A stretch of 64,000 bases of DNA from Streptomyces sp. NBC_01264 (lineage in GTDB: Bacteria; Actinomycetota; Actinomycetes; Streptomycetales; Streptomycetaceae). The stretch lies in NCBI RefSeq assembly GCF_026340675.1, contig NZ_JAPEOX010000001.1, positions 682,001 through 746,000 on the forward strand, read 5' to 3'. The position numbers and the translations under genes were made by a program. Positions 16,889 through 24,530 of this stretch are shown here, piece by piece. Positions within the stretch are counted from its first letter, which is position 1. The number at the start of each line of letters is the position of its first letter. A model generated the notes under the pieces. That model searched no databases and had not been told where the DNA came from. It saw only the letters and a list, made by a program, of their open reading frames with translations.

Positions 16889-17857
16889 TCAGGACTCCTT
16901 GCCGGAGGTGCGGGAGGTACGGGAGTTTCGCGAGGGGCCGGGAGACACGGTAGCGGGGGCGGTCCCGGCCCGGGAGAGGAGGAGCAGCAACAACCAGGTG
17001 ATGAGGAGGCTGAGGACGGAGACGGCCACCGACATCCGGGCATGTGCTCCGGAGATGGACACGATCCACACGGCGAAGGGCTGGAAGCCGAGCAGCGAGG
17101 CGATCGTGAACTCTCCGAGGACCAGGGCCAGGGTGAGGAAGGCGGCTCCGGCGAGGGCGGTCCGCAGGTTCGGCAGGATCACGCGCAGGACCACGTAGGG
17201 CCAGCTCGCGCCACAGCTGCGGGCGGCCTCGACCAGGGTCGGGACGTCGACGGCGCGCAGGCCCGCGTCGAGGGAGCGGTAGACGAAGGGCAGTGCGAGC
17301 ACGGTGTACGCGAGGACCAGGACGAGGGGGAAGTCCGGGTTCTGGACCGCGAGGAAGGTCTGGTAGAGCGGAGTCCTGGAGAGGTGTTCGGGACCCCACC
17401 GCAGCACCGTGGTGATGCCCGTGACCAGCGCGATCGGCGGCACGACCAGCGGCATCATGCACATCACCTCCACGACCGGGCGCAGCCGCGGCGAGCCGAT
17501 GCGTACGGCGACCAGTGCGGGCACGGCGAGGAGCAGCGACGCGGTGATGGTCGCTGCGGCGAGGCACAGGGAGAGCAGCAGGCTCCGGGTGAACCCCTCG
17601 GCGCCGAGCAGCTGGGTGTACGCCTCGAAGCTGATGCCCTGGCCGGGGACGTGCACGGTGAAGACGAAGGAGGCGAGGAGCGGGAGCAGGAAGTACGCGC
17701 CCGCGAGCGCGAGCACGGCTCCGCGCCACACCCGGGGCCGGGAGCCGGAGCGCAGCCGGCGCGGCGCACGGGTCCGGGGATCCGCGGCGGCCGGGGCGCT
17801 CGGAGCCGCCGGGGCCGCCTCGTCGTTCGGGGCGGGCGTCGGGGTCATCGCAGCCAT
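16889..17857 (-). CDS. ABC importer permease, second subunit
   Basis: Inner-membrane permease of about 322 aa with six predicted helices and the EAA loop LVEAARSCGASWPYVVLRVILP, which contacts the ATPase. It starts with a disordered Pro/Ala region. ATG 17857 has GGAG 6 nt upstream. The ATG at 17848 overlaps the preceding stop but lacks a spaced ribosome site. It ends 5 nt before the ATPase gene. Resembles PotC/PhnV-type permeases. Confidence 0.88.
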   Translation of the reverse strand: MAAMTPTPAPNDEAAPAAPSAPAAADPRTRAPRRLRSGSRPRVWRGAVLALAGAYFLLPLLASFVFTVHVPGQGISFEAYTQLLGAEGFTRSLLLSLCLAAATITASLLLAVPALVAVRIGSPRLRPVVEVMCMMPLVVPPIALVTGITTVLRWGPEHLSRTPLYQTFLAVQNPDFPLVLVLAYTVLALPFVYRSLDAGLRAVDVPTLVEAARSCGASWPYVVLRVILPNLRTALAGAAFLTLALVLGEFTIASLLGFQPFAVWIVSISGAHARMSVAVSVLSLLITWLLLLLLSRAGTAPATVSPGPSRNSRTSRTSGKES

Positions 17858-18753
17858 CGGGCGCTCCGTCGCTGGAGGGGCAGGTAGACCGCCATGACCA
17901 GGCCGGCGATCACGATCATGTCGAGGCCGAGGGCCAGGGCCACGTTCTCCTGGCCGGTCAGCACGTTCCCGGACAGGGCGTCCGCGATCTTGAGCGTGAC
18001 CAGCGGGACGGAGCCGCCGACGAGGGCGGCGGCCGTGGCGTGCGCGGCGAAGGCCGTACCGAAGAGCAGCACGAACCCGCCGAGCAGGGAGGGCGCGAGG
18101 ACGGGCAGGCCGACGTGGCGCCAGAACTGCCATCCGCTCGCCCCGTTGTTCTGGGCGGCCTCGCGCCACTGCGGGCGCAGTCCGTCCAGCGCGGGAACGG
18201 TCACCAGCACCATGAGCGGGGTCAGGAAGTAGAGGTAGACCACGGTGAGGCCGGTGAAGGAGTAGAGGTTCCAGCCGAGGCCGGTCAGGTCGGCGAGCTG
18301 GGTGACGACTCCGGAGATCCCGACGGTGGCGATGAACGCGAAGGCGAGCGGGACCCCGCCGAAGTTGGCGAGGACGCCGGAGGCGGTCAGCGTCGCCCCG
18401 CGCAGGGCGCGGGAGGGCGAGGTGACGACGGCCTGCGCGATGAGGACGCCGAGCACGCCGGCCACGAGTGCGGTGAGGCCGGAGAGCTGGACGCTTCCGA
18501 TGAGCGAGCCGAGGTAGGGCCCCTGGAGGGAGCGCGCCAGGTGCTCGCCGGTCGCTTCGGTGGCGCCGCTGACCGGGTCCGTACGGGTGACCGCGCCGAA
18601 GGCGATGGCGCCCAGCGGGACGCCGAAGCACAGGCCGGTGAAGACGAGGAGCGGGAGGGCGGCCAGCCAGGTGCGCGGGCCGCGCCGCCGGCGGCGGGTG
18701 GTGCTGCCGCCGGCGGTCCCCGTCGTTGGGGGGATGGTGGTGGAGGCGGACAT
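17845..18753 (-). CDS. ABC importer permease, first subunit
   Basis: 302-residue membrane protein with six predicted helices. The coupling loop is WREAAQNNGASGWQFWRHVGLP. The basic N-terminus (RRRRRGPR) fixes the cytoplasmic side. The ATG overlaps the binding-protein stop (ATGA) and the end overlaps the next permease. PotB/PhnU-type. Pairs with the other permease to form the channel. Confidence 0.88.
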   Translation of the reverse strand: MSASTTIPPTTGTAGGSTTRRRRRGPRTWLAALPLLVFTGLCFGVPLGAIAFGAVTRTDPVSGATEATGEHLARSLQGPYLGSLIGSVQLSGLTALVAGVLGVLIAQAVVTSPSRALRGATLTASGVLANFGGVPLAFAFIATVGISGVVTQLADLTGLGWNLYSFTGLTVVYLYFLTPLMVLVTVPALDGLRPQWREAAQNNGASGWQFWRHVGLPVLAPSLLGGFVLLFGTAFAAHATAAALVGGSVPLVTLKIADALSGNVLTGQENVALALGLDMIVIAGLVMAVYLPLQRRSARWLR

Positions 18754-19922
18754 CAGCTGAGGGCCTTGTCCCACTTCTCGGCGAGGGTGGCCTTGGCCTT
18801 GTCCAGCTCGGTGGAGGCCGGGAAGGTCGGGGTGCCCTGGACCTGCGGGAGCTTGGTGACGGCTTCCTTGTCGACGGTGCCGGCCTGGGTCATGGCGGGC
18901 AGCAGCACGGGACGGGCGAAGCCCTTCAGCCACAGGTTCTGGCCCTCGGCGCTGTACAGGAACTCCATCCACAGGCGGGAGGCCGCCGGGTGGGGGGCGT
19001 CCTTGTTGATGGCCTGCGAGTAGTACTGGGCGTAGACGCCGTCGGTGGGGATGGCCACCTTCCAGTCGACGCCCTTGCCCTTGAACTGCTCGGCGTAGCC
19101 GGCGTTCAGGTAGTCCCAGTCGATCGAGATGGGGGTCTCGCCCTTCTCGACGGTGGCCGGGGTGGACTCGACGGGGATGAAGTTCCCGCTCTTCTTCAGC
19201 CGGCCGAAGAAGTCGATGCCGGGCTGGATGTCCGCGAAGGAGCCCTTGTTCGCGAGGGCCGCCGCGTAGACGCCGCCGAAGGCGGAGCCGGACTTGGTCG
19301 GGTTGCCGTTGAGGGCGACCTTGCCCTTGTACTCGGGCTTGGCCAGGTCGGCGAAGGACTGCGGGCAGTTCGGGATGCGGGCGGCGTCGCAGCCGATGGA
19401 GACGTAGCCGCCGTAGTCGTTGTACCAGCGGGCGTCCGCGTCCTTCTGGGCGGCGGGGATCTGGTCCCAGGCGGTGACCTTGTACGGGGCGAAGAGGTTC
19501 TCGGCGGCGCCGCTGCGGGCGAAGGCGATGCCGAGGTCCAGGACGTCGGGGGCGCGGGTCTGGCCCTTGCGGGACTTGACCGCGGCGATCTCGTCGGCGC
19601 TGGAGGCGTCCGGGTTCTCGGCCTTGATCTTGACCTTGGGGTACTTGGCCGCGAACGCCTTCTGGATCTCGCCGTAGTTCGCCCAGTCGGCGGGCAGCGC
19701 GATGACGTTCAGCTCGCCCTCCTTCTCGGCGGCCGCGACGAGGCCCTCCAGGCCTCCGAAGTCGGCGACCGAGGTGGCGGCGCCGGGCTGGGTCTTGTTC
19801 TTGCCGTCGCCACCGGCGGAGCCGGCGGTCTTGTCGGGTGCGGCGCCGCACGCGCTGAGCGTGGTGAGCACGGCGGCACTGAGCAGGACGGCCGCACCGC
19901 GACGGGCGGAGGAACTGAGCAC
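18753..19922 (-). CDS. ABC importer substrate-binding lipoprotein
   Basis: 389-residue solute-binding protein. The signal peptide ends in the lipobox LSAC (Cys25), then a Gly/Lys linker and a two-lobe extracytoplasmic binding fold of the Fe3+/polyamine/2-aminoethylphosphonate type (ADWANYGEIQKAFAAKYPKV at the start of lobe 1, YLNAGYAEQFKG later). GTG 19922 follows GGGAGAG. It is the first gene of the five-gene operon running to 15085. A GntR-type palindrome lies 49 nt upstream. Phosphonate is the favoured ligand because of tmpAB and the two GntR regulators. Confidence 0.88.
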   Translation of the reverse strand: MLSSSARRGAAVLLSAAVLTTLSACGAAPDKTAGSAGGDGKNKTQPGAATSVADFGGLEGLVAAAEKEGELNVIALPADWANYGEIQKAFAAKYPKVKIKAENPDASSADEIAAVKSRKGQTRAPDVLDLGIAFARSGAAENLFAPYKVTAWDQIPAAQKDADARWYNDYGGYVSIGCDAARIPNCPQSFADLAKPEYKGKVALNGNPTKSGSAFGGVYAAALANKGSFADIQPGIDFFGRLKKSGNFIPVESTPATVEKGETPISIDWDYLNAGYAEQFKGKGVDWKVAIPTDGVYAQYYSQAINKDAPHPAASRLWMEFLYSAEGQNLWLKGFARPVLLPAMTQAGTVDKEAVTKLPQVQGTPTFPASTELDKAKATLAEKWDKALS

Positions 19923-19970
19923 GGTCTCTCCCGGAGACGAAAACGCATGAGCACGCTGGGGGAAGGATTC

Positions 19971-19986
19971 ACTTGTCTGAACAAGT
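19971..19986. promoter_or_regulatory. Inverted repeat ACTTGTCTGAACAAGT before importer operon
   Basis: Six-bp arms ACTTGT/ACAAGT around CTGA. The centre GTCTGAAC differs from the GntR/HutC consensus GT-N-TA-N-AC at one position. It lies 49 nt upstream of the binding-protein start and in the shared control region with the divergent GntR gene, so autoregulation plus importer control is likely. Confidence 0.6.
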
Positions 19987-20199
19987 TGGCTCCAGTTCGC
20001 CCTGGGTCGCTGTACGGACGGTGAACGGCGGCTGTCGCGTGGAGCACGTCTCGACGAAGACCGGAGACTGGCCGGATACAGCCATGACGGAAGACCTCAA
20101 GATGATCTTCGGACCCGGCACGGCCTAGGCTGGTGGCGGGCGACAGGCATCGGGCAGTGCCGCCGGTGCACATATCCACGCGAGGGGGAACAGGACACC

Positions 20200-20946
20200 A
20201 TGGCTACGGTGCGGTATCTGGAGATCGCCGAGGCGCTGCGCCGCTCGATCCTGTCCGGCCAGTACCCGGTGGGTGCCCAACTGCCCTCGGAGAGCGACCT
20301 GGCGGCGCACTGGTCGGCCTCGCGCGGCACCGTCCGCCAGGCCGTGGCGACGCTCGCCGCCGAGGGGCTGATCGGCTCGCGGCAGGGGGCCCGCAGGATC
20401 GTCCTGCGCCACGAGCGCAAGCACAGTTTCGGCGAGCTCAACAGCTTCGCCCAGTGGGCCGAGGGAGTCGGCCACCAGGCCGCGAGCCGCTTCCTGTCGC
20501 GCACCCGCCGCCCCGCGACGACCGAGGAGGCCGACCGGCTGGCCCTGCCGCCCGGCACGGAGATCCTCGCCGTCCTGCGGCTCCGGCTGCTCGACGGGGA
20601 GCCGACGATGGTCGAGCGGACCACCTACGCCGACTGGGTGGCGGCGGCGGTCGAGCAGATGCCCGAGGACTGCCGCTCGGTGATGGACGGACTGGCGAAC
20701 GACTCCGGGATCGTCGCCCACTACGGCGAGCACCTCATCGACGCGCTTCCCGCCGGCAGCGAGGACGCCCGGCTGCTGGAAATCCGCCGCGGCAGCCCGC
20801 TTTTGCGCCAGCGGCACGTCTCCGCGACCCGTACGGGTCGCCCCATCGAGTGGTCCGACGACCGTTACCGGGCCGGCAGCGTCACCTTCAGTGTGAACAA
20901 CTCGGCAGTAGCAACCCCGTTGGAGCGCCGGGCCGGGGACCGGTAG
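20200..20946 (+). CDS. GntR/UTRA-family regulator, probable phosphonate-uptake repressor
   Basis: 248-residue regulator with GntR winged helix (LPSESDLAAHWSASRGTVRQ, about residues 27-46) and a UTRA domain with shared motifs VLRLRLLDGEPTMVERTTY and PIEWSDDRYRAGSVTFSV. The same VERTTYP and EWSxDRY signatures occur in the GntR at 12997, so the two are likely paralogues sensing related ligands. It is transcribed divergently from the importer operon. ATG 20200 follows a purine-rich GAGGGGGAACAGG. Confidence 0.85.
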   Translation: MATVRYLEIAEALRRSILSGQYPVGAQLPSESDLAAHWSASRGTVRQAVATLAAEGLIGSRQGARRIVLRHERKHSFGELNSFAQWAEGVGHQAASRFLSRTRRPATTEEADRLALPPGTEILAVLRLRLLDGEPTMVERTTYADWVAAAVEQMPEDCRSVMDGLANDSGIVAHYGEHLIDALPAGSEDARLLEIRRGSPLLRQRHVSATRTGRPIEWSDDRYRAGSVTFSVNNSAVATPLERRAGDR

Positions 20947-20967
20947 GGGGCCGGGAGGGAGCCGCCG

Positions 20968-21807
20968 TCACCGCCCCGCCCCGAGTTCGGCGGCGCTCTC
21001 CGCGACGGCTTCCGGGAGCCAGTCCGCGACCCGCCCGAAGCGGAAGCCGAGCCCGGCGGCCCGCCCGTTGTCCATCGCGTAGGCGCGGTCGAAGGAGAAC
21101 GGCGAGGCCTCGGACCCGGCCGGGACGGTCCGCAGGCGCGGCGCCCGGCCGACCCGCTCGGCGACGGCCCCGGACAGCCCGAGCACGTCGAGCTCCCCGT
21201 GCGAGGCGGCGTTCACCGGCCCGGTGAAGTCCTGCTGCCCCGCCCAGTGGAGAAAGCGGGCGATCTCGTGGTGCTGGATGAAGGAGGTGGGGTACGGGGC
21301 CGCGTGCACCGCCACCGGGATCCCGGCGGCGATCCGCTCCACGTAGTGCGCGAGCCGGCCGGTGAACTCCGCCCGGCCGCCCCCGAGTACATGCGCGGTG
21401 CGCACCGCGACGTGACCGAAGGCGGGCTCCGCCCCCAGGACCTGCTCGGCCCGCCGCTTGCCCTCGGCGTAGGCGCGCGCCTCCGGGGTGGGCGGCGCGG
21501 GGTCGTGGACCTCCATCGTCGAGGTCATCACGTACCGCCCGGTGAGGCCGGCGAAGACCCGGCGGGCGGTCTCCGCCTGCCGGGGCGTGTAGCAGACCTG
21601 GTCGAAGACCACGTCGAAGGTGCGCTCCCCCAGCGCCGCGCGGAGCCCCGCTTCGTCCTCCCGGTCGGCGATCAGGTGGCCGACGCCCCGGGGCGGGGAG
21701 GCGGAGCCGCGGTTGAGGACGGTCACCTCGTTCCCGGCGTCCCGCTCGAGGGTGACCAGGTGCTTTCCGAAATAGCGGCTTCCGCCGATGACGAGAATCT
21801 TGTTCAT
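20968..21807 (-). CDS. NAD-dependent epimerase/dehydratase family protein
   Basis: 279-residue extended SDR with N-terminal cofactor motif VIGGSRYFGKHL and a YAEGK sequence matching the YxxxK catalytic pair. The region CYTPRQAETARRVFAGLTGR is typical of atypical SDRs related to isoflavone reductase or mRNA-binding CSP41-like proteins. Substrate unknown. It is divergent from the LysR gene, with 71 bp between starts, and is the likely LysR target. Confidence 0.82.
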   Translation of the reverse strand: MNKILVIGGSRYFGKHLVTLERDAGNEVTVLNRGSASPPRGVGHLIADREDEAGLRAALGERTFDVVFDQVCYTPRQAETARRVFAGLTGRYVMTSTMEVHDPAPPTPEARAYAEGKRRAEQVLGAEPAFGHVAVRTAHVLGGGRAEFTGRLAHYVERIAAGIPVAVHAAPYPTSFIQHHEIARFLHWAGQQDFTGPVNAASHGELDVLGLSGAVAERVGRAPRLRTVPAGSEASPFSFDRAYAMDNGRAAGLGFRFGRVADWLPEAVAESAAELGAGR

Positions 21808-21878
21808 GTCCGGGACTCTGCCGCTGTACGGTCCCCAGTGGAACTACCGGAATGCTGTTCGCGTCGTAAGGGAAACTG

Positions 21879-23039
21879 ATGATCGATGTGCAGCGGCTGC
21901 GCATCCTGCGCGCCGTGGCCGAGCACGGCAGCTTCAACAAGGCCGCCGCGGCACTGCACCTGACGCCCTCGGCCGTCTCCCAGCACATCGCGGCGCTGGA
22001 GCGCGGCCTCGGGCACCCCGTCGCCGTGCGCAGCACCCGAGGAATCACCCTCACCGAGCCGGGCCGGCTGCTGGTCGAGGCGGCGGAGGCGGTGTCGGCC
22101 GAGCTCGACCGGGTGCGTCACGAGATCGACCGGGTCACCGCCGAGCGGCCCCGGCTCACGGTCGCCACCTTCGTGAGCGGCGGCCGGAAGCTGCTGCCGG
22201 GCGCCCTCGCCCGGTTCGTGGCCGCGCACCCGGAGGTGGAGCTGACGGTCCTGGAGGCGGAGCCGGAGGAGGCTGTCCCGATGGTCCGCTCGGGCGCCGC
22301 CGATCTGGCCCTGACCTACCACTTCGACGGACCGCTGCCGCTCCGGCCGGGGGCCGCGCTCGACTGGCTGCCACTGCGGGAGGATCCGCTGGCGCTGGTT
22401 CTGCCGCCGGGGCACCGGTTCGCGGGGCGCGCGTCGGTCGCCCCGGCCGAACTCGCCTCCGACCGCTGGGTGCTGGGCTGCCTGAAGACGGAGGCCTACC
22501 TGCGGCGGTACGCGGAGGGAGCCGGTTTCGAACTCCGGGTGGCGGCTTCCACCACCGACTACTTCTTCGCGCGCTCCCTCGTCGCGGCGGGCGTCGGCGT
22601 CGCACTGATCCCGCGGATCGCGCTGCCCGCGGGGGGCGGGGTCGCGGACGGGGATGCGGGCCGGGATTCGGGCAGGGATGTGGGCTGGGATGCGGACCGG
22701 GATTCAGGCCGGGACTCGGGTCGGGACTCGGGCCAGGACTCGGGCCGGGACTCGGGCCAGGATTCAGGCCGGGATGTGGTCGGAGAGCAGGATGTGGTCG
22801 GAGACCAGGATGCGCACGGGGCCGGGGGCGGGTTCGGCCAGGAGCCCGGGGAGGGCGATCTGGCAGGCCGCGGCGTGGCCGTCGTACCGGTGGAACCGCC
22901 CTGCCCCGCACGGCACATCGGCGTGCTGACACCGCGACGGCGCCGTCCGCAGCCCTACGCGGCGGCCCTGGCCAAGGCCCTGACCGGGGCGGCGTCCGGG
23001 ATTGCGCCCCGGGTCGGGCCCGGGGTGGTGCGGCCGTGA
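21879..23039 (+). CDS. LysR-family regulator with internal repeat expansion
   Basis: 386-residue LysR protein. The N-terminal winged helix is normal (LRILRAVAEHGSFNKAAAAL) and the periplasmic-binding-like effector domain begins near residue 90. At residues 252-331 the second lobe is interrupted by about 80 residues of Gly/Arg/Asp/Ser repeats (GRDSGQDSGRD), after which the normal fold resumes at VAVVPVEPPCPARHIGVL. Without the insert it would be about 305 aa, standard for the family. The insert replaces a surface loop, so the protein may still work. ATG 21879 has AAGGGAA upstream. The next gene overlaps by GTGA. Confidence 0.82.
   Translation: MIDVQRLRILRAVAEHGSFNKAAAALHLTPSAVSQHIAALERGLGHPVAVRSTRGITLTEPGRLLVEAAEAVSAELDRVRHEIDRVTAERPRLTVATFVSGGRKLLPGALARFVAAHPEVELTVLEAEPEEAVPMVRSGAADLALTYHFDGPLPLRPGAALDWLPLREDPLALVLPPGHRFAGRASVAPAELASDRWVLGCLKTEAYLRRYAEGAGFELRVAASTTDYFFARSLVAAGVGVALIPRIALPAGGGVADGDAGRDSGRDVGWDADRDSGRDSGRDSGQDSGRDSGQDSGRDVVGEQDVVGDQDAHGAGGGFGQEPGEGDLAGRGVAVVPVEPPCPARHIGVLTPRRRRPQPYAAALAKALTGAASGIAPRVGPGVVRP
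22655..22790 (+). repeat. In-frame 12-18 bp repeat array inside the LysR gene
   Basis: Repeated variants of CGGGACTCGGGC, CGGGATTCAGGC and CAGGACTCGGGC keep the reading frame and encode GRDSG/GQDSG units. The array is only mildly degenerate, which suggests recent slippage expansion. Confidence 0.7.
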
Positions 23040-23709
23040 TCCGGCTCCTGTGCGGCCTCGCCGCCAATCCGGCCCTGCCCGCCGATCTCCTCGACCGGCT
23101 GACCGACCTCGCGGGCCGCGTCCCCGATCCCGACGAGGACCTCGCCCGCACGCTGGCCGGCGCACCGACCTCATCGACCGGCAGGTCCGGATCCTGGCCG
23201 CCGGCGACTCGGCCGCGCTCGGGCTCGCGCAAGCCGGTCTGCTGGACCCCGTCGGCATGGACCCCCTCGACCGGCCGTCGGTGCCCCTGGCCCTGCTCGA
23301 CGCGGACGCCGGACCGCCCGGGTGGGCCCGGGCCCTCGCCGCGCATCCCGACCCCGCAGTCCGTGGCCGGCTCGCGGACCCGCAGCCCGTCCCCTTCCCC
23401 GACGCGGCAGGTGGCCCGTTGGCCCGAGAGCGGGATGCAGAGCGGCAGCACACCGCCGCGCGCGTGGCCATGACCGGGCGCGCAGCGCCGCCCGCGCACG
23501 ACGGTCTTCCCCATCAGGGCCGGTGGGTCCGCCACCGGACCGACCGGAAGGAGGATGAGCACGTGACCCTGATACCCGAGTCCCGGGGCTGCGTGATCCT
23601 CGATCCTCCGGCGTTCGTCCAGGTGGCGAAGCACCCCGGACTCAGGGCGGGAGGGGTGGGGATGGGCGAGTTGGAGGCGCTCCTCGCATGCGAGTGCGCT
23701 CGCGCCTGA
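23036..23709 (+). pseudogene. Decayed gene, N-terminal part of a HEAT/LRV-like repeat protein
   Basis: Starts GTG 23036, overlapping the LysR stop. It encodes RLLCGLAANPALPADLLDRL, the opening of a family of Streptomyces repeat proteins with ANPALP-type (leucine-rich-variant/HEAT-like) units. Near 23155-23165 one base is missing: DEDLARTLAG in one frame must continue as RTDLIDRQVRILAAGD in another. After about 23400 similarity fades (DAAGGPLARERDAERQH...), although the frame stays open to 23709. A matching C-terminal piece (AAANPSLPRAAMEELLTRAG) lies at 29095-29266, so the original gene seems to have been interrupted or scrambled. Confidence 0.55.
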
Positions 23710-23897
23710 CCGCCGCCTGACTGATCGGAGTGGGTCAACGCACCCAGTTCCGCGAGCGCATCGGCGACCTGCTCCTGGCCAGTGACTGCCTGTTTGCGAG
23801 GCTGCCATCACAAGTGCTGTGGTGGCGAGGAGTTGTGCTGACGTTGTTTAGGAGGCCGGCGATGGGTGGGGTCCGGCGTGTGGAGGAGGATCGCTTC

Positions 23898-24242
23898 GTG
23901 ACCACCCTCATTCCGCCTCCCGGGCCCGACCGGCACCGGGCGATCGTCAGCGAGGTCGCCCTCCTGTGGGCCGCGCACCACCCCGGGCCGTTCCCCGACG
24001 TGCCGTTTGACGACAGACACGATCTGGCGTACCTGGATTTCACCATGGCCGGCTGCGTCATGACGTACCTCAGGAACGGTGGTGTTCCCGGCCCGGGCGA
24101 CGCCGAGGTTCTCCGGGACTGCCTACCGGAGCTCCGTGCGGCCGTAGCGCTGCTGGCGCGTTCGGCGGAGTACCAGGAGGGACTCAGGGCCTTCAGGGGC
24201 TTGGTTGCGATGGCCGAACTGATCCTGGCCGACGGGGCGTGA
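23898..24242 (+). CDS. Hypothetical protein, 114 residues
   Basis: Soluble helical protein, no known domain. It contains FPDVPFDDRHDLAYLDFTM, GCVMTYLRNGGVPGPGDAEV and RAAVALLARSAEYQEGL. GTG 23898 is chosen because AGGAGG lies 8 nt upstream; an in-frame ATG at 23730 would add an implausible N-terminus. GC3 pattern supports coding. It lies in the degenerate accessory patch; function unknown. Confidence 0.55.
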   Translation: MTTLIPPPGPDRHRAIVSEVALLWAAHHPGPFPDVPFDDRHDLAYLDFTMAGCVMTYLRNGGVPGPGDAEVLRDCLPELRAAVALLARSAEYQEGLRAFRGLVAMAELILADGA

Positions 24243-24243
24243 G

Positions 24244-24363
24244 CCGGTTTCCGTCGTCAGAGAGGCCGAGGTCTCTCGGGCGGGCGGCCCCGGCGCCACG
24301 GTCCACGACCTGCCCGCGAAGAAGGCGGCGGGCCGCAAGCCGCGCAGCGCCGCGACGCGGTAG
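24244..24363 (+). pseudogene. Relic resembling the C-terminal tail of a Ku protein
   Basis: Open frame without a start codon, directly after the hypothetical gene. It reads SVVREAEVSRAGG, then ATVHDLPAKKAAGRKPR and a stop. The REAExSR...VHxLPxKKAA pattern is like the basic Lys-rich tail that follows the core of actinobacterial Ku (non-homologous end joining). Only about 40 codons remain, so the assignment is tentative. Confidence 0.3.
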
Positions 24364-24530
24364 AAGCGGTAGCGCTCCACCTCGTCGGGTAGTGGCTCGC
24401 CCCGAGATTGCTGGCGGTAACCACCCGAAGGGGCAGCCCTATTTCAGCCAGAGTCAGGAATTCAGCCAAGAACGCCACCTTTGATCATGCTGCCGCACTG
24501 GGAAATCCAAGATCCCCGGCAGAGCCAAGC
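24364..24530. other. Intergenic, no gene seen
   Basis: Lower-GC stretch downstream of the STAND gene stop. No hairpin terminator or coding frame is convincing. AATTC- and CAAG-rich composition differs from the flanks, which fits acquired DNA. Confidence 0.4.

Noticed and set aside
20084..20128. 14-codon ORF (MTEDLKMIFGPGTA) upstream of the second GntR gene as a leader peptide
   Set aside because: No ribosome site of note and no attenuator structure after it; too short to support.
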